Shown here: piece by piece, positions 19,250 to 28,950 of the stretch
Layout: each line of letters opens with the position of its first letter
Numbering within the stretch: position 1 is the first letter of the stretch
Assembly (NCBI GenBank): GCA_020851995.1
Contig: JADZBO010000116.1
Span: 1 to 64,000 of the forward strand
Source: Burkholderiaceae bacterium
GTDB taxonomy: Bacteria > Pseudomonadota > Gammaproteobacteria > Burkholderiales > Burkholderiaceae_B
Reading direction: 5' to 3'
DNA: 64,000 nt
Made by a program: the position numbers and the translations under genes
Notes under the pieces: generated by a model
Databases searched by the model: none
What the model was told of the DNA's origin: nothing
What the model saw: only the letters and a program-made list of their open reading frames with translations

Positions 19250-20449
19250 TCAACGGCGCCGGGCAGGGAGGCGCTTCGCGATGGCCTGCACAATCAGCCG
19301 CGCGACATCGTACTTGGTGCCCGGCGCGATTGGGTGCTCGCCGGTATCGTCGAAGATGGAAACCGTCGTCTCGTCGGCATCCATGACATGCTGGGCAAGG
19401 TTACCCACGAGCATCGGGATTCCTTTGCGCAGACGCTTTTCGTGTGCAAACTTCGATAGCAACTGTGTCTCTGCGGCGAAACCAACGCACCAGGGCCCAT
19501 CAGGCAAAGCCGCGACAGTGGCGAGAATGTCCGGATTGGCGACAAACTCGAGCGCGGGGGGCTGGTGATCGTCTTTCTTGATCTTGTCCGAGGCGATGTT
19601 CGCCACACGCCAGTCAGCGACCGCGGCAACCGAGATGAAAACGTCGCTGTCGGGCGCAGCTGCCAGCACCGCGTCGTACATTTGCCGCGCCGATTCAACT
19701 CCGATTCGGGTGACGCCGTAGGGTACCGCGAGTGCGGTGGGCCCGGACACCAGGGTCACTTGTGCCCCGGCCTCCCAGGCGGCTCGTGCGATCGCATAGC
19801 CAGTTTTCCCGGACGAGCGATTGGTGATGACGCGCACCGGGTCGATGGGTTCGATGGTGGGGCCGGCAGTCATCAGTACGCGCCTTCCTGAGAGTGACTT
19901 GGGTTGGAAAAACGCGATCAATTCGGCAAGCAACTGATGCGGTTCGAGCATCCGCCCGTCACCGGTTTCGCCACAGGCCTGGCTACCGGATCCAGGCCCC
20001 AGGATGACGACCCCATCGGCGGACAACTGCGTCACGTTGCGCTGGGTGGGCGCTGATCCCCACATCTCGCGGTTCATGGCAGGGGCAACCAGCAAAGGGC
20101 AGGCACGCGCGAGACACAATGTGGACAGGAGATCGTCGGCCCGGCCCTGAACCAGTTTGGCCATGAAGTCGGCCGACGCTGGCGCAACCAAAATCGCGTC
20201 GGCGCCGCGCGTCAGGTCAATATGCGCCATGTTGTTGGGCACGCGGGCGTCCCAGGCGTCGACAAAGACGGGGCGTCCGGATAACGCCTGCATGGTCACC
20301 GGAGTGATGAAGTGGGTCGCGGCGTCGGTCATGACGACGTCGACGGTGGCGCCTTGTTCGATCATCCTGCGCACAAGCTCTGCGGACTTGTAGCAGGCGA
20401 TGCCACCGCTCAAGCCCAGAACAATGCGTCTGTCACGAAGGTCGTGCAT
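19250..20449 (-). CDS. coaBC: Bifunctional phosphopantothenoylcysteine decarboxylase / phosphopantothenate-cysteine ligase
   Basis: CoaBC, 399 residues, two steps of coenzyme A synthesis. The N-terminal flavoprotein decarboxylase (CoaC, about 1-185) begins RRIVLGLSGGIACYKSAELV and has the PAMNREMW motif. The C-terminal ligase (CoaB) begins RVLMTAGPTIEPIDPVRVIT, with NRSSGKTGYAIA and, later, AAVADWRV and KIKK. Its first 17 bases overlap the 3' end of lspA, and its end overlaps the TTG candidate start of dedA. Confidence 0.97.
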   Translation of the reverse strand: MHDLRDRRIVLGLSGGIACYKSAELVRRMIEQGATVDVVMTDAATHFITPVTMQALSGRPVFVDAWDARVPNNMAHIDLTRGADAILVAPASADFMAKLVQGRADDLLSTLCLARACPLLVAPAMNREMWGSAPTQRNVTQLSADGVVILGPGSGSQACGETGDGRMLEPHQLLAELIAFFQPKSLSGRRVLMTAGPTIEPIDPVRVITNRSSGKTGYAIARAAWEAGAQVTLVSGPTALAVPYGVTRIGVESARQMYDAVLAAAPDSDVFISVAAVADWRVANIASDKIKKDDHQPPALEFVANPDILATVAALPDGPWCVGFAAETQLLSKFAHEKRLRKGIPMLVGNLAQHVMDADETTVSIFDDTGEHPIAPGTKYDVARLIVQAIAKRLPARRR

Positions 20450-20957
20450 GCGAGCCCCGCATTTTCAAAAGTTCATCAAGGATGAGCAGAATAGCACCGA
20501 GCGTGATGGCCGAGTCTGCCAGGTTAAACGCCGGGAAATACCAGTCGCCCCAGTAGAACAGCAGGAAATCGATGACGTGGCCATAGGCAACCCGATCGAT
20601 GACGTTGCCCACCGCTCCGCCAAGGATCAGGGCAAGGGCTGCGAGAAACCGGGGTTCATTCCGGTGCGATCGCATCAGCATCGTGATCACGACCACCGCA
20701 CCCAACCCGAGGAACGTGAAAAACCAGCGCTGCCATCCTGCAGCATCCGCCAGAAAGCTGAATGCCGCACCGGTGTTGTAGAGCAGAGTGAAGTCGAAGA
20801 AGGGCAACACGGCAACGCGCTGTCCATATCGCAGCGTCGCGTCAAAACCGAGTTTGGTCGCCTGGTCGGCGACCACTACGATCAGGGCAATTGCGATCCA
20901 CCTCGTCAGGCCAGGGTGCGCGTCCCGCGCCGGTTGCACCGCAGCCTGTGAACCCAT
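20433..20957 (-). CDS. lspA: Lipoprotein signal peptidase (signal peptidase II)
   Basis: LspA, 174 residues from the ATG at 20957, cleaves prolipoproteins at the lipidated cysteine in the inner membrane. Four hydrophobic helices are seen; the catalytic aspartates lie in GGAVGNVIDRVAYGHVIDFL and PAFNLADSAITLG, and the N-terminal motif VVVADQATKLG is present. The frame is open further 5' inside ileS but those residues are not family-like. One base separates the ileS stop from this ATG. The pqiC product is one likely substrate. Confidence 0.96.
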   Translation of the reverse strand: MGSQAAVQPARDAHPGLTRWIAIALIVVVADQATKLGFDATLRYGQRVAVLPFFDFTLLYNTGAAFSFLADAAGWQRWFFTFLGLGAVVVITMLMRSHRNEPRFLAALALILGGAVGNVIDRVAYGHVIDFLLFYWGDWYFPAFNLADSAITLGAILLILDELLKMRGSHARPS

Positions 20958-20958
20958 G

Positions 20959-23817
20959 TCAGTAACCGCTTTCGGCTGCGGCCTGCGCAAGGTTCGTGAC
21001 GCAACGTCCGCAAATTTGCGGGTGTTCCGCGTGATGCCCGACATCGTCCTTGTAGTGCCAGCAACGTTCGCATTTCTGGTGCGTCGAAGCGGCGATCCCG
21101 ATTTCGAGATCGCCTGTACCTTCATGCACTGTGGCGCGCGACACGATGAAGATAAAAGGCAATTGTTCTGCGACGCTGCGCAGCAGTGCGAGATCGTCGC
21201 CGTTCGCGCGAAGATCCGCCTCGCCTTGCAGCGAGGCCCCGATACTACCGGCGCTGCGAAGATCTTCGAGCTTGCGCGTGACAAGCCCGCGAATCTCACG
21301 CAGGCGAGCCCAGCGCGACAGCAGCAGCGCTGCGTCCGGCTGCACCGGTTGCGGTTGGTACACCTCGGTGAAGATTGTGACGTTGCCCGCTGAGGGTGTC
21401 GACGCCAGCGTTGTTCCGCACAGTATCGCCCAGGCTTCCTCGGTGGTGAAGGACAGCACCGGTGCCAGGAGTTTCAGCAAGGTTTGCGTGATGTGGAGCA
21501 GGGCGGTCTGGGCCGAACGGCGGGCCGCGCTATGGGGTGCCGAGGTGTAGAGCCTGTCTTTCAGGACATCCAGATAGAACGCACCAAGGTCTTCGGAACA
21601 GAAGGTTTGCAGCCGCGCCATTGCGGGATGAAAATCATAGCGGTCGTAGCAGGCGACGACTTCGGCTTGCATTTGTCCGGTCATGGCCAGCGCATATCGG
21701 TCGATTTCCAGCATCTGCGCATCGTCAAGGTGATCGCGCGCGGGATTGAAATCCGCCAGATTTGCCAGCAGGAAACGCAGTGTGTTGCGAACCCGGCGAT
21801 ATCCCTCGACGACGCGCTTGAGAATTTCATCGGAAATCGACAGTTCGCCAGAGTAATCGGTGCTCGCCACCCAAAGGCGCAGGATTTCCGCGCCGAGCGA
21901 GTCGGAAACCTTTTGCGGCGCAATCACGTTGCCCACGGATTTGCTCATCTTGCGGCCCGCGCCGTCGACGACGAATCCGTGCGTGAGCAGGCTGTTGTAG
22001 GGCGCGCGCCCGTACATCATGCATCCTGTCAGCAGGGAAGAGTGAAACCATCCCCGATGCTGGTCCGAACCCTCGAGGTACATGTCGGCTGGCCAGGCGG
22101 TGTTGTCCGCGTGGCTTCCGTGTGCGCAGTTGTCAGGACCGCCCAGAACGGTCGCGTGCGTCGTGCCGGAATCGAACCAGACGTCCAGAGTGTCACGATT
22201 CTTTTCGTACTGCGCCGCATCGGCACCCAACAGTTCCGCTGGATCGAGCGATTGCCAAGCCTCAATGCCGCCAGTTTCGACGAGACGCGCCACCTCTTCG
22301 AGCAGGCGCGGAGTGTCGGGATGCAAAGCGCCGGTTTCCTTGTGAACAAAGAACGCCATCGGGACGCCCCACTGCCGTTGCCTCGATAAGGTCCAGTCCG
22401 GGCGATTGGCGATCATTGCGTGAAGACGCGCGCGACCCCAGGCCGGATAGAACGCAGTGGCCTCAATGGCTGCGAGTGCGCTTTGGCGCAGCGTCGGGCC
22501 GTCGCCGGCTGGCGTGATATCCATCCCGGCGAACCACTGGCTGGTCGCGCGGTAGATGATCGGCGTCTTGTGCCGCCAGCAGTGCATGTAACTGTGCGAA
22601 AGTGGTTCGGTCTTGAGCAGGGTGCCGGAGTCTTGCAATGCCTGCACGATGCGCGGATTGGCCTCCCAGATCGTCAGGCCGCCGAACCCTGGCAAACCAG
22701 CCGCGTAACGGCCATCACCCATGACCGGGCTGAGGATATCGGCATCGCGCATCCCGTGCGCTTTGCAGGAATTGAAGTCTTCGATGCCATAGGCCGGTGC
22801 CGAGTGCACAACGCCTGTACCTGTGTCGAGCGTGACGTAATCACCGAGATAGATCGGCGAAACACGGTCGTATCCCGCATCGAATCCCGACAACGGATGG
22901 CGAAACGGGATCAGGCTCAGTGCCTGACCGCTGCAGCGGGCGATGATCTCGCCTTGAAGTCCCCAGTCCGCCAGGCAGGCCTCGACCCGATCCGCGGCAA
23001 TGATCAGCAGAGCACCAAAGGCCGGCGCCGGGGTCACACGCACCAGAGCGTATTCGAACTCGGGATGAACGTTGAGCGCCTGATTCGCCGGAATGGTCCA
23101 GGGCGTGGTAGTCCAGATGACGATCGCTCCGGGGCCAACCGATTCAACGCCGAACGCACCTGCCAGCGCAGCCTGATCGCTGAACGGGAAAGCGACATGG
23201 ATCGCAGGATCCTTGCGATCGGCGTATTCGACCTCCGCTTCCGCGAGCGCCGAGCCACAGTCAAAACACCAGTTCACGGGTTTGAGCCCGCGGTAGACAT
23301 AACCCTTTTGCAGAATCGTGCCCAGGGCGCGAAGCTCGTTGGCCTCGTTGGCGAAATTCATCGTCAGGTAGGGCTTGTCCCAGTCGCCCAGCACGCCGAG
23401 TCGCTCGAAATCCTTCTTTTGCCGCGCAATCTGCTCATGCGCATAGGCTCTGGCCTTGGCCTGCACCTCGGCAACCGGCAAATGCTTGCCGTACTTCTTT
23501 TCGATCTGGATCTCGATCGGCATGCCATGGCAATCCCAACCGGGCACATAGGCCGCGTCAAAACCCGCCATGTTGCGGCTCTTGACGATGATGTCCTTGA
23601 GGATCTTGTTGACCGCGTGGCCAATGTGAATATCGCCGTTCGCGTAGGGTGGACCATCGTGCAGCGTGAACCGGGGGCGGCCGCTGCTTGCCTGGCGAAT
23701 CGCCTGATAGACACCCTTTTCCTTCCATTGCTGAACCCAGGCAGGTTCGCGTTTGGGAAGGTCGCCACGCATCGGGAACGGCGTGTCAGGCAGATTGAGA
23801 GTTTTCTTGTAGTCCAT
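20959..23817 (-). CDS. ileS: Isoleucyl-tRNA synthetase
   Basis: Class Ia aminoacyl-tRNA synthetase charging tRNA-Ile, 952 residues from the ATG at 23817 (encoding [20 protein letters not shown], the usual family start). The HIGH motif is in [23 protein letters not shown] in [13 protein letters not shown], and the editing domain lies between. The C-terminal zinc ribbon CERCWHY ... CGRCVTNL is intact. The start lies inside the last 32 bases of ribF, and lspA follows after one base, a classical ribF-ileS-lspA arrangement. Confidence 0.98.
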   Translation of the reverse strand: MDYKKTLNLPDTPFPMRGDLPKREPAWVQQWKEKGVYQAIRQASSGRPRFTLHDGPPYANGDIHIGHAVNKILKDIIVKSRNMAGFDAAYVPGWDCHGMPIEIQIEKKYGKHLPVAEVQAKARAYAHEQIARQKKDFERLGVLGDWDKPYLTMNFANEANELRALGTILQKGYVYRGLKPVNWCFDCGSALAEAEVEYADRKDPAIHVAFPFSDQAALAGAFGVESVGPGAIVIWTTTPWTIPANQALNVHPEFEYALVRVTPAPAFGALLIIAADRVEACLADWGLQGEIIARCSGQALSLIPFRHPLSGFDAGYDRVSPIYLGDYVTLDTGTGVVHSAPAYGIEDFNSCKAHGMRDADILSPVMGDGRYAAGLPGFGGLTIWEANPRIVQALQDSGTLLKTEPLSHSYMHCWRHKTPIIYRATSQWFAGMDITPAGDGPTLRQSALAAIEATAFYPAWGRARLHAMIANRPDWTLSRQRQWGVPMAFFVHKETGALHPDTPRLLEEVARLVETGGIEAWQSLDPAELLGADAAQYEKNRDTLDVWFDSGTTHATVLGGPDNCAHGSHADNTAWPADMYLEGSDQHRGWFHSSLLTGCMMYGRAPYNSLLTHGFVVDGAGRKMSKSVGNVIAPQKVSDSLGAEILRLWVASTDYSGELSISDEILKRVVEGYRRVRNTLRFLLANLADFNPARDHLDDAQMLEIDRYALAMTGQMQAEVVACYDRYDFHPAMARLQTFCSEDLGAFYLDVLKDRLYTSAPHSAARRSAQTALLHITQTLLKLLAPVLSFTTEEAWAILCGTTLASTPSAGNVTIFTEVYQPQPVQPDAALLLSRWARLREIRGLVTRKLEDLRSAGSIGASLQGEADLRANGDDLALLRSVAEQLPFIFIVSRATVHEGTGDLEIGIAASTHQKCERCWHYKDDVGHHAEHPQICGRCVTNLAQAAAESGY

Positions 23818-24772
23818 GAAGCGCAAAGTAGGCACGCGCATGCTGAGCATCGGCGTGCATGGCGGCGGTCAGGGTTGGGAGATCCGGAAACTTTTCTTCG
23901 TCCCGGACATGTTGCAGGAATTCGACGCGCACCAGTTTACCGTACGCGTCTGTCGTAGTATCCAGAAGGTGGGTTTCGAGCAGGATGCGGCCGTTGTCCT
24001 CGACGGTGGGGCGGACACCAAGGCTGGCGATGCCTGGCAGGGGAAGGGCGCCCAGGCCCAGCACACGCACGACATAGATCCCTGAGCGCGCGGCGCAGCG
24101 ACGCGTGACACGCATGTTAAGTGTCGGGATGCCGAGCGTGCGCCCGAGTTTTCTGCCGTGGATGACGTGGCCTGTCATGGCGTAGCGTCGCCCGAGCAAC
24201 TCGGCAGCATGATCCATGTTCCCCATCGCCAGGGCGGCGCGCACGGCAGAACTGGAGATACGATGACCGGCCATATCGCGGATATCGGCGAGGGTACGGA
24301 CCTCGAGACCATGGCGCAAGCCGATGGCGCGTAGCAGCTCGACATCGCCGGCACGCTTGCGACCGAAGCGGAAGTCCTCGCCGACCAGCAGCCAGCGCGT
24401 GCGCAGGGCGCCGATCAGGAGCGTTTCGACAAAATCCTCGGGCGCCATATCGGCGAGCGACCGATTGAACCGCGCGAGCAGGATGCTGCGCACCCCGGTA
24501 TCGGCAAGAGCCGAGATCTTGTCGCGCAGCCCGGTGATTTGGGTCGGACTCAGTTCGGGCCGGTGCGTGATGCGCGCGAAATACTCACGCGGGTGCGGCG
24601 CAAAGGTCAGTACAGCGGGCGTGAGACCGCGCTCCGCCGCCTCGGCGCAGACGGTTTGCAGCATGGCCTGGTGGCCAAGATGTACACCGTCGAAATTGCC
24701 GATTGAAAGGGCTGATTCCGGTCGTTGGGGATCCGCAGGAGGGTCCCGGTGAATGCGTAGTAAGGGTTCCAC
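23786..24772 (-). CDS. ribF: Bifunctional riboflavin kinase / FAD synthetase
   Basis: RibF makes FMN and FAD, 328 residues from a GTG at 24772. The N-terminal FAD synthetase has [26 protein letters not shown] and [14 protein letters not shown] followed by [10 protein letters not shown]; the C-terminal kinase has [20 protein letters not shown] and the ending with RDEEKFPDL. The frame stays open upstream to 24940, but this overlaps purN and is not conserved-looking, so I use the GTG just before [10 protein letters not shown]. No clear ribosome site is visible. No FMN riboswitch precedes it. Confidence 0.94.
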   Translation of the reverse strand: MEPLLRIHRDPPADPQRPESALSIGNFDGVHLGHQAMLQTVCAEAAERGLTPAVLTFAPHPREYFARITHRPELSPTQITGLRDKISALADTGVRSILLARFNRSLADMAPEDFVETLLIGALRTRWLLVGEDFRFGRKRAGDVELLRAIGLRHGLEVRTLADIRDMAGHRISSSAVRAALAMGNMDHAAELLGRRYAMTGHVIHGRKLGRTLGIPTLNMRVTRRCAARSGIYVVRVLGLGALPLPGIASLGVRPTVEDNGRILLETHLLDTTTDAYGKLVRVEFLQHVRDEEKFPDLPTLTAAMHADAQHARAYFALHGLQENSQSA

Positions 24773-24815
24773 GGGCGACAGTTTACAATTTCGGCTGCAT
24801 AGAACCCGGAATACC

Positions 24816-25472
24816 ATGCCAGATCCTTCTTTTTCACGTCCTCGCATCGTAATTCTCATCTCCGGGCGCGGTTCCAATATGCAGGCCATCGTGACCGCCT
24901 GCCGCGGCGGGCAGTGTCCGGCCGAGGTTGCCGCCGTCATTTCCAGCCGCAGGGAAGCCCCGGGGATCGCCTGGGCGCAATCGGCCGGGGTTCCTGCCCG
25001 GGCGATCGCCCATGGCGACTATCCAAGCCGTGAGGCCTTTGACGCCGCGCTGGCGGCGGAAATCGACCGGCATGCCCCCGATTTCGTTCTGCTTGCCGGT
25101 TTCATGCGGGTGCTGACGCCCGGATTCGTGCAGCATTTTGCAGGCCGACTGGTCAATATTCATCCATCGCTTTTGCCTGCATTTCCCGGGCTCCACACCC
25201 ACGCGCAGGCTCTGGCGACGGGTGTTCAGGTTCACGGATGCACCGTGCATTTCGTGACACCGCTGCTCGATCACGGTCCGATCATTGCCCAGGGCGTGGT
25301 GCCGGTCCTGGCGAACGATCGAGCGGAAACCCTGGCCCGTCGTCTGCTCGCTGTCGAGCATCTTATTTACCCCCGCGTCGCCACCTGGTTGGCACAAGGG
25401 CGGGTTCACCTGACTGCGGACAACCGTGTCGTCGTCGATGGCGTTGAGAGCCGCCTGTTTTTTCTGGAGTAG
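24816..25472 (+). CDS. purN: Phosphoribosylglycinamide formyltransferase
   Basis: PurN transfers a formyl group from 10-formyl-tetrahydrofolate to glycinamide ribonucleotide in purine synthesis. From the ATG at 24816 it has 218 residues: IVILISGRGSNMQAIV, ISSRREAPGI, VLLAGFMRVLTPGFV and the catalytic region NIHPSLLPAFPGLHTH with VHFVTPLLDHGPIIAQ. The 43-base gap to the divergent ribF holds TACAAT (24784-24789), a plausible -10. The RsmB-like gene starts 5 bases after the stop. Confidence 0.97.
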   Translation: MPDPSFSRPRIVILISGRGSNMQAIVTACRGGQCPAEVAAVISSRREAPGIAWAQSAGVPARAIAHGDYPSREAFDAALAAEIDRHAPDFVLLAGFMRVLTPGFVQHFAGRLVNIHPSLLPAFPGLHTHAQALATGVQVHGCTVHFVTPLLDHGPIIAQGVVPVLANDRAETLARRLLAVEHLIYPRVATWLAQGRVHLTADNRVVVDGVESRLFFLE

Positions 25473-25477
25473 CTCGC

Positions 25478-27472
25478 ATGACAGTGCATCGATCCTCGGA
25501 CAAACGCGCCGAAAGCGCCAGACCGCGCACGGACAAATCATCGGCGGGTCGACCGCCAGGCTCGGGAGGTCGGATTGAACAAGTGCGCCAGGTGCTCGAC
25601 GAAGTCGTGACCTGGCAGTTCGCTGCCGATTCGGTGGTTTCCCACTGGTTGCGGGCACATCCGGCGATGGGTGTGCGCGACCGTGGCGAAGTCGCCGAGG
25701 CGGTGTACGACATCCTGCGCCACTTGCGCCGTTATCGCCAGTTTGCCGAAAGCGGTGTCGGGCCTGCCACCCGCCGGCTGGCGATTCTGGGACTCTGGTC
25801 GACGCTTGGGCGCGAGCGCATTGACGCGGCACTCGATGCCGGCGAGCAGGCCTGGCTGGACCGCGTCCTGCAGATCGATTCCACATCGCTCTCTCTGCCT
25901 GTGCGGTCAAGCACTCCGGACTGGTTGTTCGATCGCGTCAGGGATTTACCGAACGTCGAGTCATTGCTCACCGCGCTGAATCAACCGGCATCCCTGGATA
26001 TCCGTGTCAATCCGATGAAGGCCGATCGTGACGAGATGGTCGCGGATCTCGCGCGTGGCAATGGCGTGCGCTGGTCACCTGTGGCGACGCCGTATTCCCC
26101 CTGGGGGATTCGTCTGCGCGGGCGCCCAGCGATGAACAAATGGCACCAGTTCGAACACGGACTCATCGAGGTACAGGACGAGGGCAGCCAGTTGCTGGCT
26201 TTGCTGGTGGCACCCCGTCGCGGCGAAATGGTGATCGATTTTTGCGCTGGCGCCGGCGGCAAGACCTTGTTGCTCGGGGCGCTGATGCGCTCGACCGGGC
26301 GTCTTTATGCTTTTGACGTTTCGGCAGCGCGCCTGGCGCGGGCCAAGCCGCGTTTTGCGCGCAGTGGCTTGTCCAACATCAATCCGGTGGCGATCGAGCA
26401 TGAGAACGACGCGCGGGTGCGCCGACTGGCAGGCAAGGCGCAGCGCGTGCTGGTGGATGCGCCGTGTAGCGGCATCGGGACCTTGCGCCGCAACCCGGAT
26501 TTGAAATGGCGCCAGAATCAGCAGAGTTTGGTCGAACTGACCGCGCTGCAGGCACGGATTCTCTCCAGTGCGGCGCGTTGTGTCGCACCGGGCGGTCGCC
26601 TCGTTTATGCCACCTGCAGCATCCTGCCGGAAGAAAACGAGGCGCAAGTCGAGCGGTTTCTCGCGACGCATCCCGAGTTCGAATTGGTCAACGCAGCGCC
26701 GATTCTGGCTGCGCGCACGCCGCTGCAAATCGAAGGTCCTTATCTGAAACTGCGGCCGGATGTCCACGGCACGGATGGATTTTTCGCTGCGGTTCTGGAC
26801 CGTGTTCGGAAATCGACCAAGCCTGCAGCCGCAGATGATGAGAAGACAATCCGCTCTTCGGACGATGCCGTCCTTGTGCCGATGGACGATCGGGCTGCCA
26901 CGGCAAGCGGCGAAAATCTGGCGCTGTCCGGGGTTGAGCCGGCTGCGGGTTCTGATTCGGTAGATTCCGTTGAACCCGTCAAAGCCCCAGAACCCTTGGA
27001 ACCTGTAGAACCCTTGGAACCTGTAGAACCCTTAGAACCTTTAGAAGCCGTCCGATCCTTCGACCTGGTTGACAGCCCGGTAGCGGCAGAAACCGTGGAC
27101 AATTCTGAAAATGTCCACAATTCAGAAGCCTTCGTCAATGCTGAAGCGGCCAGCAACCCGGAAGCTGCCGACAATTCTGAAACCACCGATATGGCTCGCC
27201 CAGTGACCACCTATGTCAAGCCAAAGGCGGCGACACCGAGCGCGCGCGCTGGACGACTCAAGGAGGCGAGGGCGTCCAGACACGCGCTGGAACCCAGAAG
27301 CGCAAAGAAGTCCACGAGCGTGAAGGAGTCCGGCTCCATGATTGACCCTGGCCCTGCGAAAGTGTCTGGCTCCGCGATGGAGCCTGCGCCCGCATCAATA
27401 CCCAAACCTGCCCGAAAGCGGGCGACACCCACTGCGATCCCGAAGGGGGAATCCTCCGGACCGCAGGATTAG
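25478..27472 (+). CDS. RsmB/NOP-family RNA (cytosine-5) methyltransferase with long repetitive C-terminal tail
   Basis: A 664-residue protein. Residues 1 to about 443 are an RsmB/NOP2-type m5C methyltransferase: an N-terminal helical region, the SAM site VIDFCAGAGGKTLLLGAL, and both catalytic cysteines, about 330 in DAPCSGIGTLRRNP and about 380 in YATCSILPEENE. The RNA target (16S rRNA in E. coli RsmB) is not known here. Residues about 445-664 are a low-complexity tail: EPLEPV repeats (three 18-bp DNA units), then asparagine-serine-glutamate rich text, then a basic Lys/Arg/Pro/Ala segment. Such a tail is not part of the family and is probably disordered. Confidence 0.88.
   Translation: MTVHRSSDKRAESARPRTDKSSAGRPPGSGGRIEQVRQVLDEVVTWQFAADSVVSHWLRAHPAMGVRDRGEVAEAVYDILRHLRRYRQFAESGVGPATRRLAILGLWSTLGRERIDAALDAGEQAWLDRVLQIDSTSLSLPVRSSTPDWLFDRVRDLPNVESLLTALNQPASLDIRVNPMKADRDEMVADLARGNGVRWSPVATPYSPWGIRLRGRPAMNKWHQFEHGLIEVQDEGSQLLALLVAPRRGEMVIDFCAGAGGKTLLLGALMRSTGRLYAFDVSAARLARAKPRFARSGLSNINPVAIEHENDARVRRLAGKAQRVLVDAPCSGIGTLRRNPDLKWRQNQQSLVELTALQARILSSAARCVAPGGRLVYATCSILPEENEAQVERFLATHPEFELVNAAPILAARTPLQIEGPYLKLRPDVHGTDGFFAAVLDRVRKSTKPAAADDEKTIRSSDDAVLVPMDDRAATASGENLALSGVEPAAGSDSVDSVEPVKAPEPLEPVEPLEPVEPLEPLEAVRSFDLVDSPVAAETVDNSENVHNSEAFVNAEAASNPEAADNSETTDMARPVTTYVKPKAATPSARAGRLKEARASRHALEPRSAKKSTSVKESGSMIDPGPAKVSGSAMEPAPASIPKPARKRATPTAIPKGESSGPQD
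26990..27043 (+). repeat. Three 18-bp tandem repeats inside the methyltransferase gene
   Basis: Three copies of an 18-base unit (GAACCCTTGGAACCTGTA, the third slightly changed) starting at 26990, 27008 and 27026. Each is itself two 9-base half units. The unit length keeps frame and encodes EPLEPV. Confidence 0.92.
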
Positions 27473-27700
27473 ATGGTGCGCCTGAAGCTGGTCGCTTGAG
27501 TTTGCGGGCTCGCAACGCCAGGCAGGTGACCCGGCTCGTGGCTTGCCGGGCGATCGCCTCGGGAGGCCGATTCCGCCCAGGCGGCCGTGGGTGACGGTTT
27601 GGAGCCCCGGCGCGTCGCAGGGCGATTTTCGCCTTGGGATTTTCGCCAGCCTGGCGTCATCATCTCGCAGAGAATGGTTTCGCGCGCGCGATGCGTGCGG

Positions 27701-27706
27701 TAAAAT
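27701..27706 (+). promoter_or_regulatory. Possible -10 box upstream of the desaturase gene
   Basis: TAAAAT 45 bases before the desaturase ATG, within the 278-base gap after the methyltransferase gene; the -35 is weak. The rest of that gap shows no gene and no clear structure. Confidence 0.35.
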
Positions 27707-27750
27707 CCGTAGTGCCTATTCTTCGTTATCAGTGAGTATCCGCTTTGTCC

Positions 27751-28950
27751 ATGAATGCACTTCTGACTTTTGCCGCTGGCGGCCTGATGCAGGCACCCTG
27801 GTACGTTATCGTCATCTTTACTCTGGTGGTGACGCATATCACCATCACCGGCGTCACCATCTTCCTGCATCGCAGCCAGGCGCACCGGGGACTCGATCTG
27901 CACCCCGCAGTGATGCATTTCTACCGATTCTGGCTCTGGCTCACCACCGGCATGGTGACCAGGGAGTGGGTCGCGATTCACCGTAAACACCATGCGCGCT
28001 GCGAACGACAGGGCGATCCGCACTCCCCGATGATTTACGGCATTGGCCGGGTGATGTTCCGGGGCGCGGAACTCTATCGCGATGAATCGAAAAACGCCGA
28101 GACCATTTCCAAGTTCGGCCATGGGACGCCAGATGACTGGCTTGAGCGCAATCTGTATTCCCGTCACAGTGCATTGGGCATCCTGATCATGCTCGCGATC
28201 GACCTGACACTGTTCGGCGCCATTGGCCTGACCGTCTGGGCCGTGCAGATGGCATGGATCCCGTTCTGGGCCGCCGGGGTGGTCAACGGAATCGGACACT
28301 ACTGGGGTTACCGCAACTTCGCCAGCCCCGATACCAGCACCAACGTGTTCCCCTGGGGTATCGTGATCGGGGGCGAAGAACTCCACAATAATCATCATGC
28401 GTTTGGCACCTCTGCCAAATTCTCCAGCAAGTGGTATGAAATAGACATTGGCTGGGCCTATATTTGCCTTCTGAAAGCTCTCGGTCTTGCCAAAGTCAAG
28501 AAGGTCGCGCCGCGCCTGCGGCTTGAAGCAAGCGGAAAACCCGGGGTGGATCTGCGCACGCTCCAGGGCGTGATTGCCCATCGGTATGAAATACTCGCGC
28601 GCTACACCAGCATCATGCGCAAGGCCTGCGAGCTCGAACTGGAGCGGCTCAGGTCCAGCCGCAGCATCCAGCACGCCAGCGAGCTTGAGGCCGCCGCCCA
28701 CTGGCTGGGTCGCGGTGACGAAACTCTCGCACCGGCGGAGCGCGCACGGATCGATCAGGCCTTATCCCGGACAAAAGCGCTGTCGACCATGGTGCAGATG
28801 CGCCATGAACTGACGAGCCTCTGGGAAAGCTCCAGCGCGAGCAGCGAGCAGCTTCTCCATGACCTCCAGGCCTGGTGCCAACGTGCTCAACAGAGCGGCA
28901 TTGCCAGCCTTGAGGAGTTCGCGCTTCGCCTGCGCCGCTATGCGGCATGA
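27751..28950 (+). CDS. Membrane fatty-acid desaturase (acyl-CoA delta-9 type)
   Basis: A 399-residue membrane di-iron desaturase. The three histidine boxes are intact: HRSQAHRGLDLH near residue 45, HRKHHARCE near 80, and HNNHH near 212, separated by hydrophobic helices, as in stearoyl-CoA desaturases that insert a cis double bond. After about residue 250 comes a soluble helical region of about 150 residues (LRLEASGKPGVDLRTLQGV to the end) that is longer than the minimal enzyme. An in-frame TTG two codons upstream is a possible alternative start. The stop overlaps the uvrD ATG (ATGA). Confidence 0.88.
   Translation: MNALLTFAAGGLMQAPWYVIVIFTLVVTHITITGVTIFLHRSQAHRGLDLHPAVMHFYRFWLWLTTGMVTREWVAIHRKHHARCERQGDPHSPMIYGIGRVMFRGAELYRDESKNAETISKFGHGTPDDWLERNLYSRHSALGILIMLAIDLTLFGAIGLTVWAVQMAWIPFWAAGVVNGIGHYWGYRNFASPDTSTNVFPWGIVIGGEELHNNHHAFGTSAKFSSKWYEIDIGWAYICLLKALGLAKVKKVAPRLRLEASGKPGVDLRTLQGVIAHRYEILARYTSIMRKACELELERLRSSRSIQHASELEAAAHWLGRGDETLAPAERARIDQALSRTKALSTMVQMRHELTSLWESSSASSEQLLHDLQAWCQRAQQSGIASLEEFALRLRRYAA

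Noticed and set aside
22420..23958. 512-residue open frame opposite ileS
   Set aside because: Antisense shadow of a highly conserved gene in GC-rich DNA; arginine/alanine-rich composition, no motifs.
24773..24815. FMN riboswitch before ribF
   Set aside because: The gap is only 43 bases, too short for the element, and nothing like it is seen on the ribF side.
27473..27750. Small gene between the methyltransferase and desaturase genes
   Set aside because: No frame with a start, ribosome site and sensible composition; GC-rich shadow codons only.
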